NCBI RefSeq assembly: GCF_007744515.1
Contig: NZ_CP036268.1
Location: 3,394,712-3,458,711 of the forward strand
Length of the DNA: 64,000 bases
Direction of reading: 5' to 3'
DNA from: Stratiformator vulcanicus
GTDB lineage: Bacteria > Planctomycetota > Planctomycetia > Planctomycetales > Planctomycetaceae
The notes beneath the pieces are model-generated. The model was given only the letters and a program-made list of their open reading frames with translations, searched no databases and was not told where the DNA came from. A program made the translations under genes and the position numbers. Positions 1 to 7,760 of this stretch are shown here, one piece after another. Each line of letters begins with the position of its first letter. Position 1 is the stretch's first letter.

Positions 1-1
1 C

Positions 2-472
2 ACGGCCGAACGCTTTGCCGCCCTGTGCCAAGCCGGTGAATCGATCGACATCACCCCGCAGCTCGAAGTCTGGGGGTTCTCGCAGACGCTTTCCAAATTA
101 AGCGAAGTCCTCTACGTCGCCGCGGCCTGCGGCCATTCCAATTCGCTCGTCCTGCCCGATGTTTACCACCTCTATAAAGGCGGCTCCCCCTTCGAAGGCT
201 TAAGGTTCCTCTCCCCGGAAACCTGCCGCGTCTTCCACCTCAACGACTACCCCGACATCCCCCGCGACAAAATTAACGACGGCGACCGCGTCTTCCCCAC
301 CGACGGCATCGCCCCGTTCAATGAAGTCCTTAAACACTCCGGCATCCTCAAAATCGAAAACCCACCCACCCTCTCACTCGAAGTCTTCAACAAGAGCTAC
401 TGGAGGCGCGACCCGTTAGAAGTCGCGAGGGAAGGGCTAAGAAAGATGAAACAGACGATTGCTTCAAGTTAG
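2..472 (+). CDS. Sugar phosphate isomerase/epimerase, 3' end only
   Basis: The open frame enters from the left edge and ends at a TAG at 470-472, giving about 156 C-terminal residues. The sequence (LVLPDVYHLYKGGSPFEGL, then VFHLNDYP, then a C-terminal SYW-R-DPLEVAREGLRKMK) fits the xylose-isomerase-like TIM-barrel family (AP_endonuc_2). These proteins isomerise or epimerise sugars, and the His and Asp residues near HLNDYP are usual metal ligands. The family call rests on motif resemblance; the substrate cannot be told. The start lies outside the window. Confidence 0.7.
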   Translation, partial: TAERFAALCQAGESIDITPQLEVWGFSQTLSKLSEVLYVAAACGHSNSLVLPDVYHLYKGGSPFEGLRFLSPETCRVFHLNDYPDIPRDKINDGDRVFPTDGIAPFNEVLKHSGILKIENPPTLSLEVFNKSYWRRDPLEVAREGLRKMKQTIASS

Positions 473-483
473 CTTAAAAGAGT

Positions 484-545
484 GTGCCGGGGGCGGCTCG
501 CCCCCGCAGTGAGCGGCCTGTCCCCTTCTTGCATAGTGTCCACTC
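484..545 (+). repeat. Left end of REP/RayT element
   Basis: This end has the palindrome GTGCCGGGGGCGGCTCGCCC at its start, a 16-nt spacer and the block CTTCTTGCATAGTGTCCACTC. It is inverted relative to 1130-1191, with mismatches only in the spacer, at two positions of the block and in the palindrome loop. Confidence 0.75.
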
Positions 546-567
546 CCGACAACTAAGTGGAACCCCG

Positions 568-1119
568 ATGCCCCGCCGCCGCACATTTAACGAGCCTGGG
601 CACGCTCACGAACTCACGTTCTCCTGCTTCCGCCGGCTCCCCCTACTGAGTCGAGACCGAACCCGCCTGTGGCTGGCTGAATCCATCGACGCCGCCCGCA
701 ACCGACTCAAGTTTCATTTGTGGGCCTACGTGTTTATGCCTGAACACGTCCACCTGATCGTGAAGCCGTTGGAACTCGATTACGACATGGGTTCAATCCG
801 AACCGCCATCAAATCACCGATCTCGAAGAGAGCCATTGACTGGCTCGAAGAGCACCGGCCGGACTGGCTGTCAAAACTGACAGTAACCAAGGGCGGCCGG
901 ATCGAGCGTCGTTTCTGGCAGAAAGGTCCGGGCTACGACCGCAACATCACGGAGTCGACGACGTTGCTGAAGATGATCGAATACATTCACGCCAATCCAG
1001 TTCGCCGCGGGCTCGTGGAACGGCCTGCCGATTGGAAGTGGTCGAGTGCTTCTGAGCTGATCGAGGACCAATCGGGACCACTCCGGGTGGATCGGGTACC
1101 GCCGGACTGGCTCGATTAA
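568..1119 (+). CDS. REP-associated tyrosine transposase (RayT, Y1 family)
   Basis: This 183-residue protein is a single-strand DNA transposase of the IS200/IS605-related RayT group. The HUH motif is visible as MPEHVHLIV (about residues 60-68), and the catalytic tyrosine sits in the typical YIHANPVRRGLV motif. I chose the ATG at 568 (MPRRRTFNEPG) because the longer frame from GTG 484 would start inside the left palindrome. RayT proteins nick and mobilise REP palindromes, and matched palindromes lie on both sides here. The frame is intact, so it may be active. Confidence 0.85.
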   Translation: MPRRRTFNEPGHAHELTFSCFRRLPLLSRDRTRLWLAESIDAARNRLKFHLWAYVFMPEHVHLIVKPLELDYDMGSIRTAIKSPISKRAIDWLEEHRPDWLSKLTVTKGGRIERRFWQKGPGYDRNITESTTLLKMIEYIHANPVRRGLVERPADWKWSSASELIEDQSGPLRVDRVPPDWLD

Positions 1120-1129
1120 CGCCGGGGGC

Positions 1130-1191
1130 GAGTGGATATTATGCAAGAAGAGAGTCAGCAACCAGATGCGGGGGCGGCTCGCCCCCGGCAC
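1130..1191 (-). repeat. Right end of REP/RayT element
   Basis: This is the inverted copy of 484-545: the block GAGTGGATATTATGCAAGAAG, a 16-nt spacer, then a GC-rich palindrome ending GCCCCCGGCAC. Confidence 0.75.
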
Positions 1192-1555
1192 CCAGCGCAG
1201 CCACCTCGCTGTCGTATAGCAATACTGTCGATATCGGTCTTGGTATCATGCTACTGTTTTCGCCAGCATTCCAAGCTCTTGTGATGACAGTGGTATTTTT
1301 TGCCTTTACAGTGAACAACGCTTACGTCTAGACAGTCCTAATCGACAATTCGGTCGCCGTTGGCACGGTTGAGATGAAGTTCTGCTACCGCAACGCTCAA
1401 GACTTAAACGTCGTCCTCAGTGATACATCCGGCAGCCGTGCTGAAACGGGCTTGATTCGCCCGCACCAACAAAGTTCCCGCTTTGGAAGTGGCAAGTAAC
1501 TTCCGCTTCTGCATCACGATCTCTGCCTAGATACTCTATACATTGGTCTTACACG
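1192..1555. other. Spacer with possible decayed coding sequence
   Basis: No intact gene is evident. The plus-strand frame 1332-1499 is open and ends in TAA. An internal ATG at 1374 would give 41 residues (MKFCYRNAQDLNVV...). I do not recognise it, and it may be the remnant of a larger gene displaced by the REP element. A promoter for the gene at 1556 presumably lies here, but none stands out. Confidence 0.3.
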
Positions 1556-1855
1556 ATGCCAGAAAAGCCGGATGAATCGCTAACCCTTGACGCGGTCGGA
1601 ATGTGCTTTACATTAATAAATGCCACTTCGGCAGTTCTATTATGGTTTGCCGGGGTTGGAGGGCTTCTGCCGTTTGCATCGCTGGGAAGTTTCTATCTTA
1701 TCTTAGCAATGTGCGTAGCTTGCACTATAATATTGATCTCTGGCGTCATCATCAGAAGAATTAAACCAGCTCGAGCATTTGTTCTAATTCTGGAAAATAC
1801 GGCAGCTGGATTTGGAATGGTATTTGCGGCTCACTCTGCGTCGGCTGCTGTTTAG
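1556..1855 (+). CDS. Small hypothetical membrane protein
   Basis: The 99-residue product has three hydrophobic stretches, at about residues 18-40, 42-66 and 75-95, separated by a short basic loop (RRIKPAR). A three-span inner-membrane protein is likely. No family is recognised. The neighbours (decayed frames, DPPF protein, immunity-like protein) look like an accessory patch. Confidence 0.5.
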   Translation: MPEKPDESLTLDAVGMCFTLINATSAVLLWFAGVGGLLPFASLGSFYLILAMCVACTIILISGVIIRRIKPARAFVLILENTAAGFGMVFAAHSASAAV

Positions 1856-1858
1856 GAT

Positions 1859-2070
1859 GCATCTCGACGAAAACCCAGGCGGCACGTTAAGGGTGACGGT
1901 CTTTGACCGTAACAACCGGCTGATCGACAAGAGCGGCACCGGCGGCAACAGTCAAGACTAGAACATTACTCTCGTCGGCGATTGTGACATCACGACTATC
2001 AAGGGCGTTCGGAAGGAACTGCCTGAACAACATCGTTTCGCTATGAGGTCCGGCCGGAACGCCTTTTAAT
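1859..2070 (+). pseudogene. Possible decayed coding remnant
   Basis: One frame reads as plausible protein (HLDENPGGTLRVTVFDRNNR...) but is interrupted by a TAG near 1960 and then continues (NITLVGDCDITTIKGVRKEL). There is no convincing start. It may be the remnant of a small secreted or toxin-related protein; identity is unknown. Confidence 0.25.
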
Positions 2071-2086
2071 TATATACAGTCAAGCA

Positions 2087-2596
2087 ATGAACGAACGCCA
2101 AGAGAATGAGCAATACTTTTTCGATGCCGCGACGCTTGATCGGCTTGGGGCCTTCGTAGCATCGTTTCCAAACCCATGTTGCGTGTGCTGTCCGCTCCTC
2201 GGAAAATGGCTCGTCGAGCATGGCCATGATGTCACGACTCTCGATGTCGACGACCTTTTCAGCGAATTGCCGGGCTTTCGGCATTTCGATTTGAATCGTC
2301 CCGACTGGCAAGGAGACGACTTCGGGATCATCATCTGTGACCCTCCATTCTATAACGTTTCTCTTCGGCAACTATTCGCCGCGCTGCGATTGCTCAGCCG
2401 GAATAACTTCGGCCAGCCCCTCATGATTTCGTATTTGAAGCGTCGCGATCAGGCGATTTTGAATTCTCTTGCTGAGTTCACGCTCTCCCCGTCTGGCTTC
2501 CGGCCCGGTTACCAAACCGTGCAGAAGATCAAACGGAATGAGATCGAGTTCTTTTCCAACTTGGATTCCGAATCGTTGGCACCATTACAAAGCTAA
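2087..2596 (+). CDS. DPPF-motif methyltransferase-like protein
   Basis: This 169-residue protein carries IIICDPPFYN (residues 81-90). This is the D/N-PP-F/Y motif of N6-adenine and N-lysine methyltransferases of the EEF1AKMT1/PF10237 type. The N-terminal half has the loop CCVCCPLLGKWL followed by a strand-helix pattern and TLDVDD, which could be the SAM-binding acidic strand. The substrate could be DNA, RNA or a protein lysine. The family assignment is by motif only. It is followed 62 bp later by the immunity-like gene. Confidence 0.5.
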   Translation: MNERQENEQYFFDAATLDRLGAFVASFPNPCCVCCPLLGKWLVEHGHDVTTLDVDDLFSELPGFRHFDLNRPDWQGDDFGIIICDPPFYNVSLRQLFAALRLLSRNNFGQPLMISYLKRRDQAILNSLAEFTLSPSGFRPGYQTVQKIKRNEIEFFSNLDSESLAPLQS

Positions 2597-2658
2597 ACAG
2601 GCGAAACAAGGATACGCTGCGTGCCACGGGCGGCGTACAAACCTGGAGTTTTAGTCAC

Positions 2659-2877
2659 ATGTCGCGAAAACTCGACCGTCGACAGCTTATCGAACTTGTA
2701 ACTCGACTCATGAGATCTTATGGCACGGAAGACGATATTGATGTAATGATCGATCAATTTGAGCAAAACGTCCCTCATCCTGAACCATCGGACCTGATTT
2801 TTTATCCCCAAAGGGAAATGAGTGCTGAGGAAATCGTTGACATGGCAATAAATTATAAGCCGATTGTCCTCGATTGA
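2659..2877 (+). CDS. Colicin E-type (Im7/Im9-like) immunity protein
   Basis: The 72-residue product has the layout of DNase-colicin immunity proteins: an N-terminal helix ending LIELVTRLM, an acidic second helix (EDDIDVMIDQFEQ), then the diagnostic HPEPSDLIFYP (residues 40-50) and a last helix (SAEEIVDMAI). In Im9 the matching SDLIYYP segment carries the tyrosines that contact the nuclease; here F48 and Y49 take those places. It probably binds and neutralises an HNH DNase-type toxin. No cognate nuclease is visible nearby, so it looks like an orphan immunity gene. Confidence 0.75.
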   Translation: MSRKLDRRQLIELVTRLMRSYGTEDDIDVMIDQFEQNVPHPEPSDLIFYPQREMSAEEIVDMAINYKPIVLD

Positions 2878-3019
2878 ACACATGCGGAGCCGAAGAAGGT
2901 GCATTATTGATCTATGGCATCATGGCTGAGAGCATTTAACGACGTTTGCCTGACTTGCGTCCTGGTTCCTTCCTGAGTCTCATCAACGCTTCGTCGACTT
3001 CCCCCCAATCAGGATTCGA

Positions 3020-4261
3020 ATGATGACGCACCGCATATATCTCAGGTCCGCAGCAGCACTCCTCATTGCTTTTTCGTTAGGACGTTTCGCCGGGGCGGTT
3101 GAGTTTAAAGACGCGGGGGACATTTCGGCGGGAAGCGTCCGCGGCCTGACCAGCATGGACGTTGGCGACTTCAATGGCGACGGACGCGCTGATGTATTTG
3201 CGGCCGAAGGCGGGAAACATGCGAGTGGCCGTCGCACGCTGGCATGGTTTGAGTCGCCTGCGAACAGTTCAAAATCAACGTGGCAGCGTCATGACATCAA
3301 CGTCGACGCCGACCTCGCGGAATTTCTCGGGGCGGCAAAGCTCGCCGATATCGACAGTGACGGCGACATCGATGTCGTAATTTCGTCGGACAAGCATTCG
3401 GGTAATAAGAAGAGTGCGAATGTGTTCGTCCTCCTAAATCCCGGATCATCCTCCGCGGACGATTCCGTGTGGGGCGTTCAAAGAGTCACTCCGGTCGCAA
3501 TGCCATGGCATCATATTAATGACATGGAGTTGGCGGATATCGACTCCAATGGTCGGATTGACATCGTCGTCCGCAGCCTCGACCCGAACGAGATTCATAT
3601 CTTATTTCAAGCGGAGAGTGGCCAATATGCTCTTCGGTCATTGCCAACTGGAATCGAAAAGTCAGAGGGCCTTGCCGTTGGCGATTTGAACAATGATGGC
3701 CGCCCCGACGTCACCTTTACCGGTTACTGGTTGGAGACGCCTGTCGATCCGCAGGAGGGACATTTTTTATTAAGAGCGATAGATGCCGACTTTAAAGCCG
3801 TCAACCAGAATACGAAGGAAGCAATTGGAGACATTGACGGAGACGGGCACCCGGATGTGTTAATCGGACCGGCCGAACGGTATCGGGGAGGCGGCAATCA
3901 TCATCTGGTCTGGTACCAGAATCCCGGAAACGAAACTGCAGAAACTTGGAAGAAGACGGTTGTGATTAAGAAAATCAATAACTGCCACACGATCAAATTA
4001 GTCGACGTCGATCGCGATTCCGATCTCGATATTATACTCGGAATTCCGTGGGGAAAGAGCCGGGTTGACCTGTTGCTCAACGACGGGCGGGGAAATTTCA
4101 GCAAGCCGCAAACGCTGGTCGAGGGCAAGGGGCTTTATTCCGGTGCAATCGGCGATGTCGATGGCGACGGTGATCTCGACATCGTCGGACAGGACACCTA
4201 TTCGCGTAACTCCCGACCCTTTCTCTATCGCAATATGCTGCCTTCAGCCGGTTCAGACTAA
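3020..4261 (+). CDS. Secreted FG-GAP/VCBS-repeat protein
   Basis: This 413-residue protein begins with a signal peptide (RSAAALLIAFSLGRFAGA, about residues 9-26). It then carries at least six calcium-binding-type D-x-D/N-x-D-G-x-x-D loops, such as DFNGDGRADV, DIDSDGDIDV, DLNNDGRPDV, DIDGDGHPDV and DVDGDGDLDI. These repeats fold into a seven-bladed beta-propeller typical of large planctomycete families. The substrate is unknown. It converges on the next gene, which has the same repeat type. Confidence 0.85.
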   Translation: MMTHRIYLRSAAALLIAFSLGRFAGAVEFKDAGDISAGSVRGLTSMDVGDFNGDGRADVFAAEGGKHASGRRTLAWFESPANSSKSTWQRHDINVDADLAEFLGAAKLADIDSDGDIDVVISSDKHSGNKKSANVFVLLNPGSSSADDSVWGVQRVTPVAMPWHHINDMELADIDSNGRIDIVVRSLDPNEIHILFQAESGQYALRSLPTGIEKSEGLAVGDLNNDGRPDVTFTGYWLETPVDPQEGHFLLRAIDADFKAVNQNTKEAIGDIDGDGHPDVLIGPAERYRGGGNHHLVWYQNPGNETAETWKKTVVIKKINNCHTIKLVDVDRDSDLDIILGIPWGKSRVDLLLNDGRGNFSKPQTLVEGKGLYSGAIGDVDGDGDLDIVGQDTYSRNSRPFLYRNMLPSAGSD

Positions 4262-4307
4262 TTATCTCCGGCCAACGAACTCGATGATTCGTTCTTCACA
4301 TTTTTTT

Positions 4308-6020
4308 TTAATTCGTGTTCATTTCTGCAGATTTTAGCTGATTCCACCAGACCGTGAGCATCCCTCTGTTGAGGACTCGCTCCGGCAGCGCGGATGGTTC
4401 CTTTGGTTCGAACAGCGTCTGGCCGGTCGCTATGTCGAGATCGCCATCCAGATCAAAATCGCCGAGTTCAATGTCGGCAGAACCGAGATCGTGAGATTGA
4501 TATACCGAGTGTCGCGTGAACGTCCCGTCGGCCTGTCGCTCGAACCATACTAGTAAATCAAAAAGTGTTGGGGCTTCCGACACGAAGTTCTTCATTCCCA
4601 ATGGAATATAGGCGGAGGCCGCGACATCAAGATCTCCGTCGCCGTCCAAGTCGCCTACCACCGCGCGATATGCCCCCGGTAGTTTCCCAATCAACTGAGT
4701 CGAAAATTGGAACTCGCCGTCGTTTCTCAACCAACGGACGCCGTGATGCACACTTGGAACGCCGCTGTCCAGCATATCACCATTCGTAAAAACGATATCG
4801 AGATCTCCGTCGACGTCGAAGTCAGTGACAACGAGACCACTTAAGCCGAATGCCGGGTTGTCTGCTGAAAATAATTGATGACGCTGAAACGTTAGATGAC
4901 CTAAATTGCGATAACATTCAATGACTTCATGTTCCTGACTAATTAAGACGATCAGATCGAGCCGCCCGTCGTCGTCTAGATCGTGCAGCCGAACGTCGCT
5001 GGCGCCGTAGCGGTCGTCGATCGTGGTGTTCTTCCACTGCTCTCCTACAGAGTCGCAGGTGAGCAGCGTGACTCGCCCTTCGGTTCGCCATCCGAATTCC
5101 GCGACGGCAATTTCTACATTTCCGTCGGCATTCAGGTCGCCGACGGCTGCGTCGGCGACACGATTGTGCGTTGCCCAAATATTAGTTCGGGTTAACGTGG
5201 AATCCGAACCGATTCGGCTTAATTTATAGAGTTTGGCGTCCGCTCGATTTGCTGGCAGAAAGCTGCCGAGCTCCGCAACCAAATATTCCTCCGATCCTTC
5301 CGCTCCGATCGGGCGGAGACGAGCGGGATGCTTTGCGAGATGGATTATTTCGCTATGAAATTTGCGATCTTTGACATCTACGCGAAGGATGCGACCGTGC
5401 CACATATCGCAGACAGTGAAGTAGCCGGATTGCTTGCCGGACGGAGGATACCAGTTGACATCGGACACGCTGCCGACGATCGGCCCGGGCGAAGGGTATG
5501 GCACTACCTCCGGAAGAAAATGCTGAGCCGCGGCGGAGTCGATCGGGGTGGCGTTTTCGATGTCGTGCCACCCGCCAGATTTAACGACGTAGTAGCCGAC
5601 CGTGTCTGCAAAGGGTGGTGCGATTAATTTTTTAATGTCGGGATCGGAGGATTCGTCGAAGAACTCATAACCGATCGCAACCTCGAATTCCCATTTATCT
5701 CGGTGAAAGAGCGAAGCGTCCGGGTAAGCATGACAGGCGCCGCACATCGCTCGCACCGGTTTTTCAAGCGCCTTCACCCGTACAAGATCGGCACTGGGAT
5801 CTTGCCCAATCGGAGCAAAATCGGACCATTGCTCGCCGGGTAACGGCGATTTCGGCGGGACATGAACAGGCGAGATTCCGAGGCCGGAAGTAATCCGGTT
5901 GATTTCGTCTGAAAAGTATATTTCGAGCAAGACACTCGTCACGACGGCAATTCCGACGCAACACAAGCCAGTAAGCAGTCGTCTCCCGCGAATGACCGAC
6001 ATGCCCGCGGTACCCCTCAT
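4308..6020 (-). CDS. VCBS-repeat protein with N-terminal haem-binding CXXCH
   Basis: The 570-residue product has an N-terminal membrane anchor (about residues 12-32). It then has a single c-type haem motif CGACH within MCGACHAYPDASLFHRDKWEF, and a C-terminal propeller with DLNADGNVEI, DLDDDGRLDL, DFDVDGDLDI, DLDGDGDLDV and DFDLDGDLDI loops. This architecture suggests an envelope redox or binding protein. It faces the 3020-4261 gene tail to tail across 46 bp. The function beyond the domains is unknown. Confidence 0.85.
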   Translation of the reverse strand: MRGTAGMSVIRGRRLLTGLCCVGIAVVTSVLLEIYFSDEINRITSGLGISPVHVPPKSPLPGEQWSDFAPIGQDPSADLVRVKALEKPVRAMCGACHAYPDASLFHRDKWEFEVAIGYEFFDESSDPDIKKLIAPPFADTVGYYVVKSGGWHDIENATPIDSAAAQHFLPEVVPYPSPGPIVGSVSDVNWYPPSGKQSGYFTVCDMWHGRILRVDVKDRKFHSEIIHLAKHPARLRPIGAEGSEEYLVAELGSFLPANRADAKLYKLSRIGSDSTLTRTNIWATHNRVADAAVGDLNADGNVEIAVAEFGWRTEGRVTLLTCDSVGEQWKNTTIDDRYGASDVRLHDLDDDGRLDLIVLISQEHEVIECYRNLGHLTFQRHQLFSADNPAFGLSGLVVTDFDVDGDLDIVFTNGDMLDSGVPSVHHGVRWLRNDGEFQFSTQLIGKLPGAYRAVVGDLDGDGDLDVAASAYIPLGMKNFVSEAPTLFDLLVWFERQADGTFTRHSVYQSHDLGSADIELGDFDLDGDLDIATGQTLFEPKEPSALPERVLNRGMLTVWWNQLKSAEMNTN

Positions 6021-6036
6021 CGCTCTGTGAATAGAG

Positions 6037-6321
6037 CTAAAGTATTTTGACTGCTGCGACCTTGTATTCGGTCACCCATTCTAAAAACCGTTCCTGATCC
6101 TCGCTAATTTCAATTTCGGCGAGGCCCTCGCTGTCGAGCGGGGAAACGAGGCGAAACACCCCGTCGTCGAGAATTTCCCGGCACTTCGGAGTGTCGATCG
6201 TATACGAACCTCGCTCGCCGGGGAGCGGATCAGCGAAGTAGACGATTTCGGTGCGGAAACGGTCCGGCATCGCACAGGGCGGAGCGTCGGCAGGATCGAG
6301 CGAAGTGATACGGGCGGACAC
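6037..6321 (-). CDS. Hypothetical protein, 94 residues
   Basis: The minus-strand frame is coding-like (ARITSLDPADAPPCAMPDRF, then REILDDGVFRLVSPLDSEGL). I placed the start at GTG 6319-6321, because further upstream the frame loses coding character and then runs under the SMP-30 gene. There is no recognised domain. It sits 152 bp downstream of the SMP-30 gene and could be cotranscribed with it. Confidence 0.55.
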   Translation of the reverse strand: MSARITSLDPADAPPCAMPDRFRTEIVYFADPLPGERGSYTIDTPKCREILDDGVFRLVSPLDSEGLAEIEISEDQERFLEWVTEYKVAAVKIL

Positions 6322-6473
6322 GGATGGTGCTTTCGGTGTTCTAGTCTTGAAATAGCTTAATTCAGCCGCTATTGCAGATGAATAAATTAATCTGAAGTGA
6401 CTCTGGTAACGAACGGACGCGCTGCGGCTATAAGCGAATCCCTTGCTTGCGGTGCGGGCTTGTTTCAGTGATT

Positions 6474-7514
6474 TTATTCTTCGCCGCGAAAGACGAGGCC
6501 CTTTGCTTTCGTACGAACTCGGCACAGATACATGTCCGATGTCATATAGAGCGTCGAGCCGTCGTCGCCCCAGCCGACGTTCGAGATTCGTTCTCCGGTA
6601 TCGATCCGGCCGAGGAGTTTCCCGTCCGGATTCATCACCCACACTCCGCCCGGACCACTCGCCCAGATGTTGCCGGCTGTGTCGACCTTCAAACCGTCGG
6701 GCAGGCCGGGCCAGTCGGGAACCTTTTCTGTCGCGTTGCGGAGGATACGTCCCTCACCGAGAGTGCCGTCTTCGGCGAGCGGAAAGGCTTTCCACAAAGC
6801 CGCCTTGGGGTCAGATTGGGCGATATACAGCGTCCGCTCATCGGGCGACAGGGCGATACCGTTCGGGCGAGTAAACTCATTCGTCAAGAGTTGAAGCCCC
6901 GCATCCTTATCGAGTCGGTATACGCCACAGAAATCAAGTTCCCGTTTCTCTTGGGCCACGCCGTACGGTGGGTCTGTAAAAAAGATCGCACCATCCGAGT
7001 GAATCACGAGGTCGTTAGGACTATTAAAACGCTTGCCCTCGAAGTTGTCGGTAAGGGTCATCTTACCACCACCTTTTGTGAGAACCGAGACGCGGCGGTC
7101 GCCGTGTTCACACAATACGAGGCGACCCTGGGCATCGAAGGCGAGGCCGTTAGAGCCCGATTCGCGACTTTTTCCAGACACTCCGGTGAAGCCGGAAGGC
7201 TGCATGTAAATGTCCACCCCGATACGGTTTTGCCAACGGAAGATCGTATTGGCGGGGACATCGGAAAACAGGAGGCCGCCACCATCTCCGGGCGACCAGA
7301 CCGGACCTTCCGACCAATCAAAGCCCGACGCGACGACTTCAATTTTGGCCTCCGGATCGATTAGAGCGTCTAGCTGCGGAGTATTGCGGTGAACGTTTCC
7401 GATCACGGGGTAGTTAGCCGTCCCCTGCGCCGCGGCCACGGCAGCGGTCGTCGCGACGATTCCGAATGAGGCGATCATGCTCAGGATTCGCTTGGTCAGA
7501 TTTCGCTGATTCAT
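6474..7514 (-). CDS. SMP-30/gluconolactonase family protein, exported
   Basis: This 346-residue beta-propeller hydrolase has a signal peptide (KRILSMIASFGIVATTAAVAAAQG). Family landmarks are in order: FDWSEGPVW with the metal-ligand Glu, NGLAFDAQGRLVLCEHG, SPNDLVIHSDGAIFFTDPPYG, RPNGIALSPDERTLYIAQSD, and the C-terminal SNVGWGDDGSTLYMTS. Family members hydrolyse sugar lactones in a metal-dependent reaction. The ATG at 7514 (MNQRNLTKR) is preferred over the longer frame from 7619, because it places the signal peptide at the N terminus. Confidence 0.9.
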   Translation of the reverse strand: MNQRNLTKRILSMIASFGIVATTAAVAAAQGTANYPVIGNVHRNTPQLDALIDPEAKIEVVASGFDWSEGPVWSPGDGGGLLFSDVPANTIFRWQNRIGVDIYMQPSGFTGVSGKSRESGSNGLAFDAQGRLVLCEHGDRRVSVLTKGGGKMTLTDNFEGKRFNSPNDLVIHSDGAIFFTDPPYGVAQEKRELDFCGVYRLDKDAGLQLLTNEFTRPNGIALSPDERTLYIAQSDPKAALWKAFPLAEDGTLGEGRILRNATEKVPDWPGLPDGLKVDTAGNIWASGPGGVWVMNPDGKLLGRIDTGERISNVGWGDDGSTLYMTSDMYLCRVRTKAKGLVFRGEE

Positions 7515-7760
7515 GTGTGGCTTTGCCGAATGAGAGCGTCGAGGTGAACGTTCCGACGGGCCAGACCATCCAGACCGATCAGAGTTTTCGAATGTAAGCG
7601 ACGAAACGATTCCCGGCAATCACGCCCGATCTGATTTGACGTTGGAGTCGGTTTGATAATAGGTTTTGCGGGCGCAAAAGAGTTGCGCAAGATTCGCGGT
7701 GCGTCCAGAATGTTACGCCTGCCGATATCTTTTTCTGAATCAAGACGGATCGGCCGGATC

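Larger units (their letters stand above)
484..1191. mobile_element. REP-type transposon (RayT flanked by paired palindromes)
   Basis: A single Y1-transposase gene is framed by two ends of about 62 bp that are inverted copies of each other. Each end holds a GC-rich palindrome (484-508 and 1167-1191, core GGGGGCGGCTCGCCCCC). A second block, CTTCTTGCAT-N4-TCCACTC, lies at 525-545 and, inverted, at 1130-1150. The gap between palindrome and block is 16 nt on both sides. This symmetry is seen directly. It matches the layout of REP-associated transposase loci, where the enzyme recognises neighbouring REP hairpins. Confidence 0.8.

Noticed and set aside
6447-7364. 305-codon plus-strand open frame
   Set aside because: It lies wholly antisense to the well-supported SMP-30 gene, and its translation has no domain-like features.
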